Source: Siphonodentalium dalli
Taxonomy: Eukaryota > Mollusca > Scaphopoda > Gadilida > Siphonodentaliidae
Direction of reading: 5' to 3'
DNA: 64,000 bases
NCBI GenBank assembly: GCA_032622095.1
Contig: CP136064.1
Location: 47,739,073 to 47,803,072 of the forward strand
Below are positions 24,109 through 34,555 of this stretch, in pieces; within the stretch, counting starts at the first letter, position 1; each line of letters starts with the position of its first letter. The translations under genes were made by a program, and so were the position numbers. The notes under the pieces are model-generated. The model worked only from the letters and a program-made list of their open reading frames with translations. It was not told the origin of the DNA and made no database searches.

Positions 24109-24711
24109 GTACATGAAATAGTCCCCCCCCCATAGTTTCCCCACTCTATGAATCAAACTGACACAAGACATTTTAGTATAATAGGCATGGTGTTCATATT
24201 CAAAGCAACAAAAACATTATCAGAGATTTAGGACCGTACACCTGTATTAGAAGTATGTTTCTTTGAGTGCAGGCCAAGAGCTTATCTTATGATGATTCAG
24301 CTTTGATGAGGCTTCCCAATCAAGAACCTGTTTCTTGATAAAGTTCAATGGATATATTGTAGCTTGTTTCGTTGAGATTGTATTCATAATTATGGCGCCT
24401 CCGAGCAATATGTAGGAGTTATCGATATACGGCAAGAATGGTCTGAGGTTTTGAGGTTTGAGTCCGGGTCCAGACGGGCTGGACCAGGCTCACGGGTATA
24501 TATATACCCGACGTAAGCCCCACATTTCTACACGAGCGCACAATGCAGTCATATACTTCCTAGTCTTCTCGAATCATCAATGAAGATAAACCCTGCATGG
24601 AGTTTGGAGAGAAAAAAACTTCACGTTTCTGTAGATCGAGTTTTGTTGTTTTTTTTCCTTTTCTGACAAGGTCATATAATTATATAGAAAGTAGGGATTG
24701 ACAAAGCGGAA
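24109..24711. other. Unique sequence with small hairpin
   Basis: C9 run at 24,123-24,131 and a small perfect hairpin ACGGGTATATATATACCCG near 24,492-24,510. No gene seen. Confidence 0.45.
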
Positions 24712-24892
24712 GATATAGAGGATCTCCAACGACTCGGCAACGAGTTATATGTTGGGATATAAGATTTTATGAACGATCGAGTTTGATAAATTTGAATCAC
24801 AACGAGTCGTAGACGAGCTGTGCATCAAATTTATCAAACGAATTTCATAAAATCTTATATCCCAACATAATGAGTTGAAGATCCTTTATATC
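24712..24892. mobile_element. Long hairpin (foldback) element, GATATAGAGGATCTC type
   Basis: The left arm, from GATATAGAGGATCTCCAAC to TTTGATAAATTTGA, pairs with the right arm, from TCAAATTTATCAAACG to GATCCTTTATATC, over about 75 bp. The longest perfect segment is TGTTGGGATATAAGATTTTA. The loop carries AACGAGTCGTAGACGAGC. The outer end resembles that of the hairpin at 30,475. Confidence 0.8.
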
Positions 24893-25353
24893 ACATGACA
24901 AAAACTAAAGCTTTATACCTTTTTAGCAACATCAGCTCCGTAGAGAACACGCAAACTGTATACAAGTCTTGTGTTGGCTCAGACGGTTCACCACCATACG
25001 GCAGTACTACGCGCGCAAAGAAATATAGTCCCTTTTAGTTTCGTCTTTATTTGACGTGTATTGGGTTATTTATTGGTAACATTTTGTCAATAATATAATT
25101 TTAATCAAAACAAATTATCAGTTTTCAATAGTAATTCACAGTTTCTTGTTATAATGTCACGCGCGCAGGTGTACAATGAAAGTGATTACCGCTTGGACTA
25201 TTAGCTATTAGCCACTAGTGACAGATAAGAAAATGTGTAATGGATTTTTCAATGATATTATATGTGTTCCATGTGATATAACTCTATTATATATACTTCA
25301 AACATTTATACTTTCAAACAGATTTTAATCTGCTGAAAACATGCTTTGTCAAT
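24893..25353. other. Unique AT-rich sequence, nothing recognised
   Basis: No gene, repeat or RNA seen. Confidence 0.45.
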
Positions 25354-25577
25354 GCGCTTTGTCATTGAGTCGCGGCCATATTGGATTCACCCAACCCCGT
25401 TCGTTTTTAGTGCTACAGCCTACAGGTCAAAGTTCTGGAGTAGCATTCCGTATATATGGAGTTCACGAATGCTCAAAAGCTCCATATGGATTGCTGCTCC
25501 AGAACTTTGACCTGTAGCACTAAAAAACGGAACGGTGCTGGATGGATCCACTATGGCCGCGACTCAGTGACAAGGCG
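25354..25577. mobile_element. Foldback MITE, ~224 bp
   Basis: Left GCGC.TTTGTCATTGAGTCGCGGCC is matched by the complement of GGCCGCGACTCAGTGACAAGGC at the right. The pairing continues through TTTTTAGTGCTAC, AGGTCAAAGTTCTGGAG and TCCATATGGAG towards a centre at about 25,470. The arms are about 100 bp with a few mismatches. Confidence 0.88.
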
Positions 25578-26964
25578 TATTATATTATAACATGCGATGT
25601 TTTATGTCCAAAATGTGTCCAAAATATTCATGGGTATTCTACCTTCAGTATTATAAAACGTTGCTCTATGAGCATTTCCTCATTTGACTTATTTGTATTG
25701 TCTCATCTGTACAGTATTTTGGGAACACACCTAATAAATTAGATCGTGCCAATGAGCCCATTAAAGGTACTCAATCCGATTCGATGGTCCACATCTCATC
25801 AGATTCAAACAACAACAGCAACAGCAACATTTTTTTAAATGCCGCTTCAGTTATCAGAATCGATTAATTGCCCAAAAATAATGCTAACCACGTCAACTAT
25901 AGTATAAAATTGCCCAAAACCTGTTATTTATCAACATTTTGGTCGGTTTGTCAAATATCTGACACAAAAAAGCCACTTGATTTTAGAGTTATCCATCTTC
26001 ATCCGCAATTTGGTCAAGAGAAATTCCTCTCGTCGACTGCATATACTGGGACACATTAAAATAATAGATTTCAAACATCGATATCTGATCACGCTGAGCT
26101 GTGATGGGTGATAGTGATAGTCAATATTGTTCTACTTTTGCCTGGTAAGGTGAAAGTTTTAAACGGACATTCAAGCTTCCAAATTTGGAAGGATGTATAC
26201 GATAGGGTGACAAATACACGAAATATTGATATACCGGTTTGTTGTGCTCTGAAAAATAACTTGCCTTGGTCACATGAGGCCATCTGGGACATATAATGTT
26301 CGTATAGAAAGGTAGTTCAAGTATTTAAGTATACCTATTTCGATACCGGGAATAATTCAAAAGCGAATATTATTAGGTGTATTTTGGAGCGCAAACCGCC
26401 AAGACGACCAAGTGCCTTTAACTTATTATGATTGACTGTGTCAAATCTGACGGCAGATCTTTAATCTTACGTCACAGCTGTCATTTTCAGTAGATCTTTG
26501 AGGCAGCGAAAGCGTGCACGCGGACGGCAAGTCCTTGGGCACACTAATGATATAATTGATATTGTTGGCGCGAGAATATATGCTGACGCAGCCTCCAACA
26601 CTCTTGTTTACCTCTTGTCAGGGGATGCATGTGCAGTTGGTTTTCTTGTCTTGATGAATTTTACGCCATGCGTTGATGTGATTTCGTTTAGGGATCTCGT
26701 TTAATGTAACATGCGCGTTTTACGCAACATATGCGCTGCTTTCTTATAAATAACACCACTACACCAAACTACCAGATGAATCATCATGCGTGCTCCTCTT
26801 TGAAATAATGAGATTCTTTCAGCGAGAATAGAACTCCGAGGAGGGAAACTATAGTTCCCGCCAAAATCGACCATATATTATGTCATGCTTTCGCGCTGAA
26901 ATAATTAACAACTGGGCTGCTGCATGTGAGCCGAATCAAGAGCTATAGTGGCTTAGCAGAGAGT
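25578..26964. other. Unique sequence, nothing recognised
   Basis: A CAA/CAG-rich run (ACAACAACAGCAACAGCAAC, 25,809-25,828) is present. Short open frames (25,868; 26,089; 26,498) have no recognisable motif. Confidence 0.45.
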
Positions 26965-27115
26965 GGGGGGGGGGGGTACGTTCCCCCACTGTTTCACCAA
27001 GTATGGATTACAAGTTGTATATAATCGTACTATAATTTGTCAATTTTTTAATGTAGTTCATCTCCAATTTTGACCGCTAAAATCGCTCAAAACTCATTTT
27101 TTCACCCCCCCCCCC
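26965..27115. repeat. G12 ... C11 flanked segment
   Basis: G12 at 26,965-26,976 preceded by GAGT and C11 at 27,105-27,115 followed within a few bases by ACTC make a loose inverted pair around 130 bp. Likely a decayed short inverted-repeat element. Confidence 0.4.
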
Positions 27116-27608
27116 GGACATACTCACGACTTCAGCTGTAATTTATTAGATCGTGGCAAAACCTCTGGTCACATTAGTATATGCTGACACCATGCATATA
27201 TTGTTCTGTTCAGTGTAAAACCGATGTCAACACGACATTGAACTACCCGTGTGATTTACGTGTCCCTTTGGTATCCTCCCCGATTACCCCTCCTCTAACG
27301 ACCCGTGGGAAGGAAAACTTGTTTACCCGCACCCTCATCTACGATAAAGAGCGTTATGCTTCCGTTGTCCAACTGACGGTATAAACATTAAAGATCATTC
27401 TTATACTTACGATGTTTTTTGTAATTTGTATTCATTTGGGACATATTGGGAGTTTTCTTGATGTCCCTGAATCGAAAATGACATTGATTGTAAATTATTT
27501 TCAGATGATGGCAGGAGGTGAAGTATTAAATTATTTTTTTTTAGCTTGGAGAGTGGATTATTCACTCTTGACTTATTGTACTACTTTGGTGTTCAAGCAG
27601 TGACCAGG
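27116..27608. other. Unique sequence, nothing recognised
   Basis: A solitary ATAAAGAGCGTT motif lies at 27,344-27,355. No gene seen. Confidence 0.45.
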
Positions 27609-27743
27609 TACAGTAATGCCCTAATTAATCGACTCCTTTAACCACAGCAGAATTTTGGGTAACTTTTCAGGATTTAGTCGGAAATATGGCTTGTTGCCAT
27701 TCATCGGAAAGCTCTCGGGGAGATTAATTAAAGCATTACTGTA
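27609..27743. mobile_element. Family D MITE, copy 1 (right arm deleted)
   Basis: Ends TACAGTAATGCCCTAATTAA and its complement TTAATTAAAGCATTACTGTA. The interior (ACCACAGCAGAATT, TTTCAGGATTTAGTCGG, ATATGGCTTGTTGCCATTC, GGAAAGCTCTCGG) is the left arm only; most of the mirror arm seen in the copies at 45,435 and 54,094 is missing. TA ends and the CAGT start resemble pogo/Tigger-type elements. Confidence 0.88.
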
Positions 27744-28051
27744 CGTTGCGGGGATGTACACCATTATATTTTCAAATGCGCAACCCACCGCCTGAACCAC
27801 CCAATCCATTTGCACCCCACTCAATTGGGTTTGAACTTTTCAACTGGTACCTCACTTTTTCTAACTGTTATATTTGACGCCCCCCCCCCCAAAATTTTGA
27901 CAAAAATTAGAAACAATATGCTACGCGGTTGGTCTAAAAATGTTGGTATCAAATTCCCCAGTATTTACTAGTATCAAGCAATGAGAACAATTTCAACTTA
28001 CACGCATGCAACATGTGGTGTAAAACTTCCAACTAAATGTTGTTCAAGACA

Positions 28052-28435
28052 TTAAGGGGGGGGTGGTAAGCGACCAATTTTGAATGGGGGATTTCCGTGC
28101 AAATTTCCAAAGCAGGCATATCATTGAGCAATCATAGCATGTATCTGACAGGTGCGCTATGTAAATTATAACATTTTTCAATAAATAAATTTTTGAGAAT
28201 TTGTTTATGGAATAAAATCACATGACCTACATTTGAAAAATCAATATAAAATTATAAAATAAATACACAAACATTATAATGGAACAAGTTCCAAGCGGAC
28301 CCGCCAGACAAATACCTGTTGTTTACAATACCACATCAAGTCACACTCAGAACTATGTGCAACTCTACAACTTTTGCTCTGCAGAATTGCATGGAAATCC
28401 CCATTCAAAATTGGTCGACTTGACCTCCCCCTTAA
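28052..28435. mobile_element. Foldback element with TTAAGGGGG ends
   Basis: TTAAGGGGGGGGTGGTAAGC, GACCAATTTTGAATGGGG and GATTTCC.TGCAA at 28,052-28,107 are complemented at 28,385-28,436 (TTGCATGGAAATC, CCCATTCAAAATTGGTCG, CCTCCCCCTTAA). An open frame starting at 28,279 overlaps the right arm and is not a gene. Further, weaker pairing may extend outward to about 28,000 and 28,490. Confidence 0.75.
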
Positions 28436-28780
28436 ATTTCCAACTCTTGAAAATAGCGACCAAAGTTGGGGGGCAACCCAAACACATCTGTCAGTTCGAA
28501 ATTTCTTGCATAGCTGGTCGTGTCAGTGACACAACACCGTGAACACCTGCGAAAAATGTGCTTATCTTCAATGATTGACAAGAACAACCTCGTCAGAGTA
28601 TAATTTGATGAAGATAGAACAGACATGCTACATAATTATGATATTGGAGATCGGACATGCCTACCATGGCGAATTGCTGTTATACTCATCACACGGAGCA
28701 AAAACACTTTCGCTAGTTTCACCAAATCGGTTCATCTGAGCATCACATAATCTTGTTCATGTGATCTGTTCGTCATCGGG

Positions 28781-29039
28781 TTAACCCTTTATTTACTAAA
28801 TACTCATTGATGAGTAGTTCCCTTGGTAAATGTTCAGATAATAGGGCCTAAGTTCAACAATTGTTGAACATTTTCTTCCTTTGAATGGGAATCATTTTGT
28901 ACTTTTATTATTGTATGGTTTGTCTATCGTCTGCACGTATTCCTAGAACGCCCCTCCAGATGAATAATAGAACGTTCTATAATGTATACTTTTATATACT
29001 GATGCAATGGGAGCATCCACTTTGCAAAGAAATGGTTAA
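28781..29039 (-). mobile_element. Family B MITE, copy 1
   Basis: Starts TTAACCCTTTATTTACTAAA and ends AAATGGTTAA, with TTAA at both tips. Family features are ATTGATGAGTAGTTCCC, AAATGTTCAGATAATA, a TTCAACAATTGTTGAA hairpin and CCTCCAGATGAATA. The orientation is opposite to the copy at 37,797. TTAA targets with CCC ends fit the piggyBac superfamily. 259 bp, no coding capacity. Confidence 0.85.
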
Positions 29040-29098
29040 ACTTGCATAATCTTCAAGAGTAGAATCAGGCCAAGTTTTATAATTATATTTTGTCTAGA

Positions 29099-29461
29099 TT
29101 AACCCTTTACCCAACAAACCGATCAAAACCGGCCAAATAAAGCTTCAACAGCCTAAAATATCTTCGGTCTGTCTCAATAGAACCATACAAATATGGATAT
29201 CATTGGAACCGGCTCATTGACCACATTGTGATAGTTACAGTTATGCCCTGTGCCAATGTATTCTCTTATATATGCGAGTCGACCATATGTCGCCTCGCAT
29301 ATATAAGAGAATGCATTGGCCTGTTACATTCTTTAACAATTTTATAATTTTTAATGTGTTAAGCCAATGCATTCTCTTATATATGCGAGGCGACCTATGG
29401 TCGACTCGCATATATAAGAGAATGCATTGGCACAGGGCCCTTCTGTTGGGTAAAGGGTTAA
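29099..29461. mobile_element. Family A hairpin MITE, complete copy
   Basis: TTAACCCTTTACCCAACA at the left and TGTTGGGTAAAGGGTTAA at the right. A left-only tract (ACCGGCCAAATAAAGC, CTTCGGTCTGTCTCAATA, ATTGACCACATTGTGATA) precedes two 69 bp hairpins at 29,252-29,320 and 29,363-29,431, which mirror each other. The left hairpin has a CCAATGTATTC mutation. The 363 bp copy is flanked by TTAA, as in piggyBac-type insertions. Confidence 0.92.
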
Positions 29462-29962
29462 TATTGATTTTTGTTGCCTGTCCTGGGGTGGGATCAAGCT
29501 GATATACTCTGAACTTACTACAACAGTGTAAACAAATTTATAGAAACTCCTGTCCACTGTCCGCGTATCAGTGATTCGAACGCACTTTATTTTATTTTGT
29601 TTTAAATACGTTTTATTGACAATGATAATCGCATAACTGTCTCTAATGGGGACAGGAGTCAGTCAATCACCGCATACCAATTTGTAAGTAAATTCTTACT
29701 GCGTTTTTCAGTGAACAATAGAAATGTGAACTTTTATAAATTTTGTTTATTCTTATGAAAGCATACGACAGTCACTGTTTCGACTAACCCGCGTACTAAT
29801 AACACTCTTTTTTTACTGTCACCATATTAGTAACAAGTAGCAACGAACGTTTGCTGAGAAAACGTGCAATTACCATCCCGGATATCAAAATAGGTTGACA
29901 AATACCCGTATGTGGACTGTATATGCCACATAAATACTTATTGAAGTTATAGAATTGAGAAA
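29462..29962. other. Unique sequence, nothing recognised
   Basis: No gene, RNA or repeat seen before the paired motif at 29,963. Confidence 0.45.
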
Positions 29963-30016
29963 ATAAAGAGCGTTCCTAGTTATTCTTTTCCTGATAACGT
30001 AAGAATAAAGAGCGTT
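29963..30016 (+). repeat. Paired ATAAAGAGCGTT motifs, 42 bp spacing
   Basis: ATAAAGAGCGTT starts at 29,963 and 30,005. The spacer contains CCTGATAACG followed by TAAGA, as in other copies. One of at least five such pairs in the window. Confidence 0.85.
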
Positions 30017-30474
30017 TTTTCTCTCAGCTCCGACTTATCTTCAGTATGGAACAATACAGTTTTATTAAAGATCGACCCTTAATTCTTATTATCACACACC
30101 CCTAAACACAGCCTCATATTTTAGTAAGGCACACGTGTAGTATCGGCACGCGCATTGATGTAAGAGCTTAGCGCAATGGTGTCGGTGTCAATACCGGAAC
30201 TATATTATTATCTAAATTAGAATATAATTATGATATCGGATTTGTGTTGGGTCATTTAGAGTTGACTGTGAGATAAACATGGGTGATAAGGTGCATGGTT
30301 GAACGATTTTGTCAACATGAACAGACACATTTAAAATGGAACTGAATTTTTTCTTGAATGTGTATAAATTTTACTTCCTCTTTGGTTGTGATAAGGAAAT
30401 CAATATTAATTTTGTTTAACTCAAGCCGTTTCGAGATCGTTTTTCCTTGCTAAAATATGAATATGTGATAAAAT

Positions 30475-30596
30475 GGATCTCAAATTCGTCGCAATTCTAG
30501 ACGAAATTTATTAACCTCGTCAACTAAATTCGATTCGAGACTCGCTAAAGCACTCGGTTAATAATTTGGTACAAAATTGCGACTCATTCGAGATCC
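30475..30596. mobile_element. Hairpin element, GGATCTC type
   Basis: GGATCTC.AA...GTCGCAATT..A....AAATT.ATTAACC at the left pairs with the complement at 30,546-30,596, about 45 bp per arm. The loop contains CGAGACTCGCTAAAGCACTCG. The outer end resembles that of the hairpin at 24,712. A single ATAAAGAGCGTT follows at 30,624. Confidence 0.75.
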
Positions 30597-30733
30597 TCTA
30601 TTTCTAAACCTGATACGATAAGAATAAAGAGCGTTTAATCTCACTTGTGCGGATATATTTGAAAACAGAGCGGGAAATTGTTATGGCTTTTCAGAGTATC
30701 CAAATACTCTATCTCGATATTTCGACATCTTTA

Positions 30734-30984
30734 TTAACACTTACTATACGGAGTGGATTCACCCATTCAGCCATAAACGTCTACATAGGAATGGTTTATT
30801 ATTCAGTTGGAGGTTTTTTTTAAAGGAAAAAAATCAGCAAACAACAGATAATATAAATACAACAGAAGTCATGTTTATTGGAGGGAAATGTTCAAATAAT
30901 AAGTGCAACAAACGACTATCTGAACATTTCCTCAGGGATATTTACTTGCCTGTATTTACCATGGGCCGATATAGAAAGGGTTAA
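30734..30984 (+). mobile_element. Family B MITE, copy 2
   Basis: TTAACACTTACTATACGGAG at the left and AGAAAGGGTTAA at the right. CATTCAGCCATAAA, TACATAGGAATGGT, GAAATGTTCAAATAATAAG and ATCTGAACATTTCC mark the family. 251 bp. Confidence 0.8.
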
Positions 30985-31561
30985 ACGTCTACATACATAA
31001 ACTGTATTCCTCAAATTAGGTATACGTACTTTGGAGAGCCATTCAAATGAGTCAATTGTGTTTAAGTGATTAGTTAAGTGGCGGGGACATTTCAGGATGG
31101 GTATGCTAACAGAAATGCAATAATATATTTATATACAAAACCGAATGTCTGTCTGTAACGACGTATCTCACGGTTTGTGCGCGTTAATAACATTTCACCC
31201 ATACATCCTATTTAGCTCAAATGTGGACCACGTACTGTAAAATGACACACTAAATTCACGCCGATCTAAGAAACCGTGAAATCAAAAGTGTTGCCCAAAT
31301 GCCACAAACGTGTTGTCCCCTTATTATATCTAAATACGGACGCCACTGAGCGCCGAAAAAGTCACAGAGAAAATCATATAATAAGTTTATTTTAAATTGT
31401 TTTTAAATTGCGCCAATAGTTCAACGTATTTTATGAAATCACAGTTATAAATGGATGGGTCGAGTGTTTTGTAGGTTCAAAGTTCCTAATATACATGTAC
31501 GTGAGTCAAGTATTGTGATGGTAGAAACACGTGCAATTAATTTTAACACTTTCACCCACCA
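30985..31561. other. Unique sequence, nothing recognised
   Basis: No gene seen. Confidence 0.4.
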
Positions 31562-31885
31562 CCAGGGACGTACCTACTATAGCTAGATGGTCTCCATGTG
31601 GGGGGGGGGGATATCATTGCAATTTCCAACAACCACCCCGCGCCCAGGGTTCGCTAAATTTCATTTTCATACCACCCCTTGGGTTGGAGAGTTCCAATTG
31701 GTTCCTCAAGTTTTCCAAAATATGGAAAATTTCCAACCTGATAACCTCTAAGGTTGGAATAATTCCAACTGATACGCATTCCAGACCATTTGACCCTGTG
31801 AGGCATGGAATTTAAAAACAAATTGACCAAAGTTGTGGGGTGGGCTGAGACCCACATAACCTCCACCCCTGTCGCCACGTCCCTG
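31562..31885. mobile_element. Repeat element with CAGGGACGT ends and G11
   Basis: CAGGGACGT at 31,562 and ACGTCCCTG ending at 31,885 are inverted. The interior holds G11 (31,600-31,610) and several TTCCAA/TTGGAA blocks that pair imperfectly about 31,715. Two overlapping minus-strand open frames here are repeat-derived. Confidence 0.55.
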
Positions 31886-32465
31886 TCCGTCATTTTGGGG
31901 CAATCCCCTATATAATATGAATAAATGGCACACATCACAGGCTGAATATGCTATCCAATATGATTGCTTTTCTGAGAAATTGTTAACATATGTTCACCTT
32001 GATGTCATTCCACGTATACACATATGCCTACACATATATGTCAAATGATAAAACCAAATGTAAATTTCAGCAGATGCGACCACTGCAACACAACATAGAA
32101 GCCTGGTGGGCTGCTATAAGAGGTTATTCAGTTCGGTACGGTAACTGTTATTTTTACATAATTGTTTTATTTTGGGGTTCGGATCCTTCTAATCTTTTCT
32201 CGCATCTAGCCCCGGGATACAATGGAACACACACATAGACACAAGCTATTCGTATACAATAATCGACATGCTCAACATATGTAATCCAAGATGGACCTAT
32301 TTAGTCTCCATAATTAACTTCGACCGGGCCAACATTTTGCAATGAAAGGCACACTATGTATCTTCAAATCGGTCGCATATTCGTGCGATCAATTACCTTT
32401 AATTGTGTACGTTTAACTGCTTTATTTAATATCGTTATTGTTTACTAATTGAATCACTTCTTATA
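31886..32465. other. Unique sequence, nothing recognised
   Basis: No gene seen. Confidence 0.4.
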
Positions 32466-32780
32466 TGCGAGGCCCCCGGTGACTCAGTTGGTAAGGTTCG
32501 TTGTGCATTTGGTCGTAATAAGCCGATCAGCACTGGCGAAGCTGTTCGAATACCGCTATATATACGTGGGTTTGTGATCCACGCAAATTGAGGGTAATAT
32601 TATTATTGTATCTGGGCAAGTTTGTCAGTTGCTTTCCGGGACCGGGAGTCGGTAGTTTCTACGAGCAGTGGGATGATTTCCCGGTGAAATTAACCTTCGG
32701 CGCGGTCTTTCATACACCCTCAAAACTAACGATGTTGTGATATGAACTAGCGACTTGAACGATGATAAACTCCAATAAAT
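32466..32780 (+). mobile_element. tRNA-derived SINE
   Basis: GGTGACTCAGTTGGTAAG (32,475-32,492) resembles an RNA polymerase III A box and GCTGTTCGAATACCGC (about 32,541) a B box. They are followed by about 200 bp of non-tRNA sequence and an AATAAATCAAACC-like tail. The A-B spacing is somewhat longer than in a tRNA. I do not see an intact cloverleaf, so this is a SINE, not a tRNA gene. Exact ends are uncertain. Confidence 0.65.
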
Positions 32781-33604
32781 CAAACCAAATCTTATTGATG
32801 AAGTATGCTGTTATATACGATCCGGACCCTTGATATATAAAATCCAGGGAATCGGATGAGAATGCAACCATGAAAGTTCAAAAATATCATATTCTCCGTA
32901 AATACGAAACAGGATATCGTAACGACAGCAGGAAAAGTCCAAGCGTTGTTAAGCAAATCGACATGCGACCATGCAGTTGCCCTATAGTATTTAGGAAATG
33001 CTCCGATGGGATTGCGCGGAGGATATATCGCTCGATATCATGACTAGAATACTAAAATATTAAACCAATATATGCATGAATTATACAAGTCATGATCCCA
33101 AAGTATTGTTCAGGGAACGCGTAGTTCGGGAATGCCATTATCCCATCAGATAAGTTATGACCACGAACAACTTCGGCATCCCCCACCATTCCTCCAATTC
33201 TGCCACATAAAGCAATGTATTCAAATTTATTCCCGTTATGGCTTGAGCACAAAGCTTTGTGGATGGGAATTCTATGCATCGGCGGCTTTGTGGCGCGATC
33301 TACTGAACCCACGTTAGATTGGGGTTTCTGGATAAACTTGGGCATGAAAGTAGATGTCCGTTTTACAGAAGAAAGCACTTTTCATCTACATTTTGTGACT
33401 TGCAAATTAAAATTCGGCCATATATACTGAACGATAATTACGTCTCATTTACATTCATTCATTCACCTTGATTATGCATTGTGTCGTCTTCCAATTTGGG
33501 GATATAGAGAATTAAACTTTAAAAAAAAGATACTTTATAAAGAAACTAAAACAAACTTGTTACTTTGATAATAAAGATATTTTCCAGAGAAGATGAACAG
33601 AATG
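32781..33604. other. No gene recognised; open frames of unclear status
   Basis: 33,052-33,378 is open on the minus strand for 108 residues and also largely open on the plus strand. I recognise no domain and see no convincing splice pair. Confidence 0.4.
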
Positions 33605-33681
33605 AGGTCCCCAGAGGGTGAATTTAGTGGTGCCAGCGCGCTGTGCGGGATAGCGTCACTAAATTAACCCTCTGGGGACCT
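33605..33681. repeat. Hairpin, 77 bp
   Basis: AGGTCCCCAGAGGGT.AATTTAGTG..GC at the left is complemented by GC.TCACTAAATT.ACCCTCTGGGGACCT at the right, around a GC-rich loop. Confidence 0.88.
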
Positions 33682-33984
33682 AATTATGCAAATAGCACCA
33701 TAGTTTGAACATGTGCCCATCAAAACACCCACGTATGCATGAAGGGCAGCAGAGTTTTCGACCTCATTAGTTCGGGTATTGAAAACGTAGTTGGTACATA
33801 CATTGTGTAAACTCCGACCAGATTGAAATATATTTGTACGATGGATCACATATGCTAACCATGCGTCACTTGCTTTTGACTTTATGATAGTATCAATGTG
33901 ACATTTATCGGGGTGTGTGCAGGGCCTTTGTTGAGATGCGATGAGTATACCACACATCCAAGGTCTAGTTTTTTTTTGCTTGGA

Positions 33985-34462
33985 CTTTATTGTACAAGGG
34001 GCAAATGTGCAAAATTATAAAAGCTTGTAAAACCACTATAAGAAGAACATGGAGAAATAGATAAATTGTGCTCTTATTCTTATACTCATTATTGATAGAT
34101 CCCCAATAATGAAATTTCGCGTGTTGAAACCATTGTTATGTAAACAAATTTGTTACAGTAAATTGTCAACAAACATTGCTAATCGTGTAGTAAGTTCAAA
34201 TATTTTAATCTGAATATATAATTTTCAGAATTGTTGTCAATGTCTGATCTTTTTAAACTTTGACATGTTATTGGGCTAATTGGACTTTTATGGGTGATTG
34301 CACTGTAACAGTGCTGTTTACATAACAACGGTTTTGATATACGAAATTTCAGTACGGATATGTACAAAGTCTATCTATTTTTCATGTATTTGTTGATAGT
34401 TGTTTTACAGACTTCGATGTTGTTTCGGATGAACCCACTTTGAAGGCATTGTGTCTATTTAA
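33985..34462 (-). mobile_element. Family E foldback MITE, copy 3
   Basis: Reverse-complement copy of the elements at 22,572 and 63,447. The right end reads GAACCCACTTTGAAGGCA..GTGTCTATTTAA. Inside are TTGATAGTTGTTTTACAGAC, TGTAACAGTGCTGTTTACAT and GTAGTAAGTTCAAATATTTTAATC. The left end is degenerate, placed near 33,985. Confidence 0.75.
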
Positions 34463-34555
34463 TTGACACCGGATCGTGTATTGTATTCAGTCTGTAATGC
34501 GGTCTCTTTAATTGACACCGGGTCGTGTATAAACAGTATTGTATTCAGTCTGTGA
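34459..34555 (+). repeat. Tandem duplication, about 49 bp
   Basis: TTAATTGACACCGG.TCGTGTA...TTGTATTCAGTCTGT.ATG occurs at 34,459 and 34,508, the second copy with an 8 bp insertion. It abuts the end of the E element. Confidence 0.8.

Noticed and set aside
28279-28542. 87-codon plus-strand frame
   Set aside because: Overlaps the right arm of the 28,052-28,435 foldback; no domain.
29963-30016. Hammerhead ribozyme or LTR polyadenylation region for the paired ATAAAGAGCGTT motif
   Set aside because: CTGATA resembles the hammerhead CTGATGA core but GAAAC and the cleavage triplet do not fall in place; no paired LTRs or primer-binding site were found.
32466-32560. tRNA gene
   Set aside because: A- and B-box words are present but no cloverleaf can be folded; it is the head of a SINE.
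33052-33378. 108-codon minus-strand frame, possible exon
   Set aside because: Composition looks protein-like and the frame is long for AT-rich DNA, but other frames are also open, no family is recognised, and the splice sites are not convincing. A translated search would settle it.
33664-33957. 97-codon minus-strand frame starting MCGI
   Set aside because: The start recalls glutamine amidotransferases but nothing after it fits; it also runs into the hairpin at 33,605-33,681.
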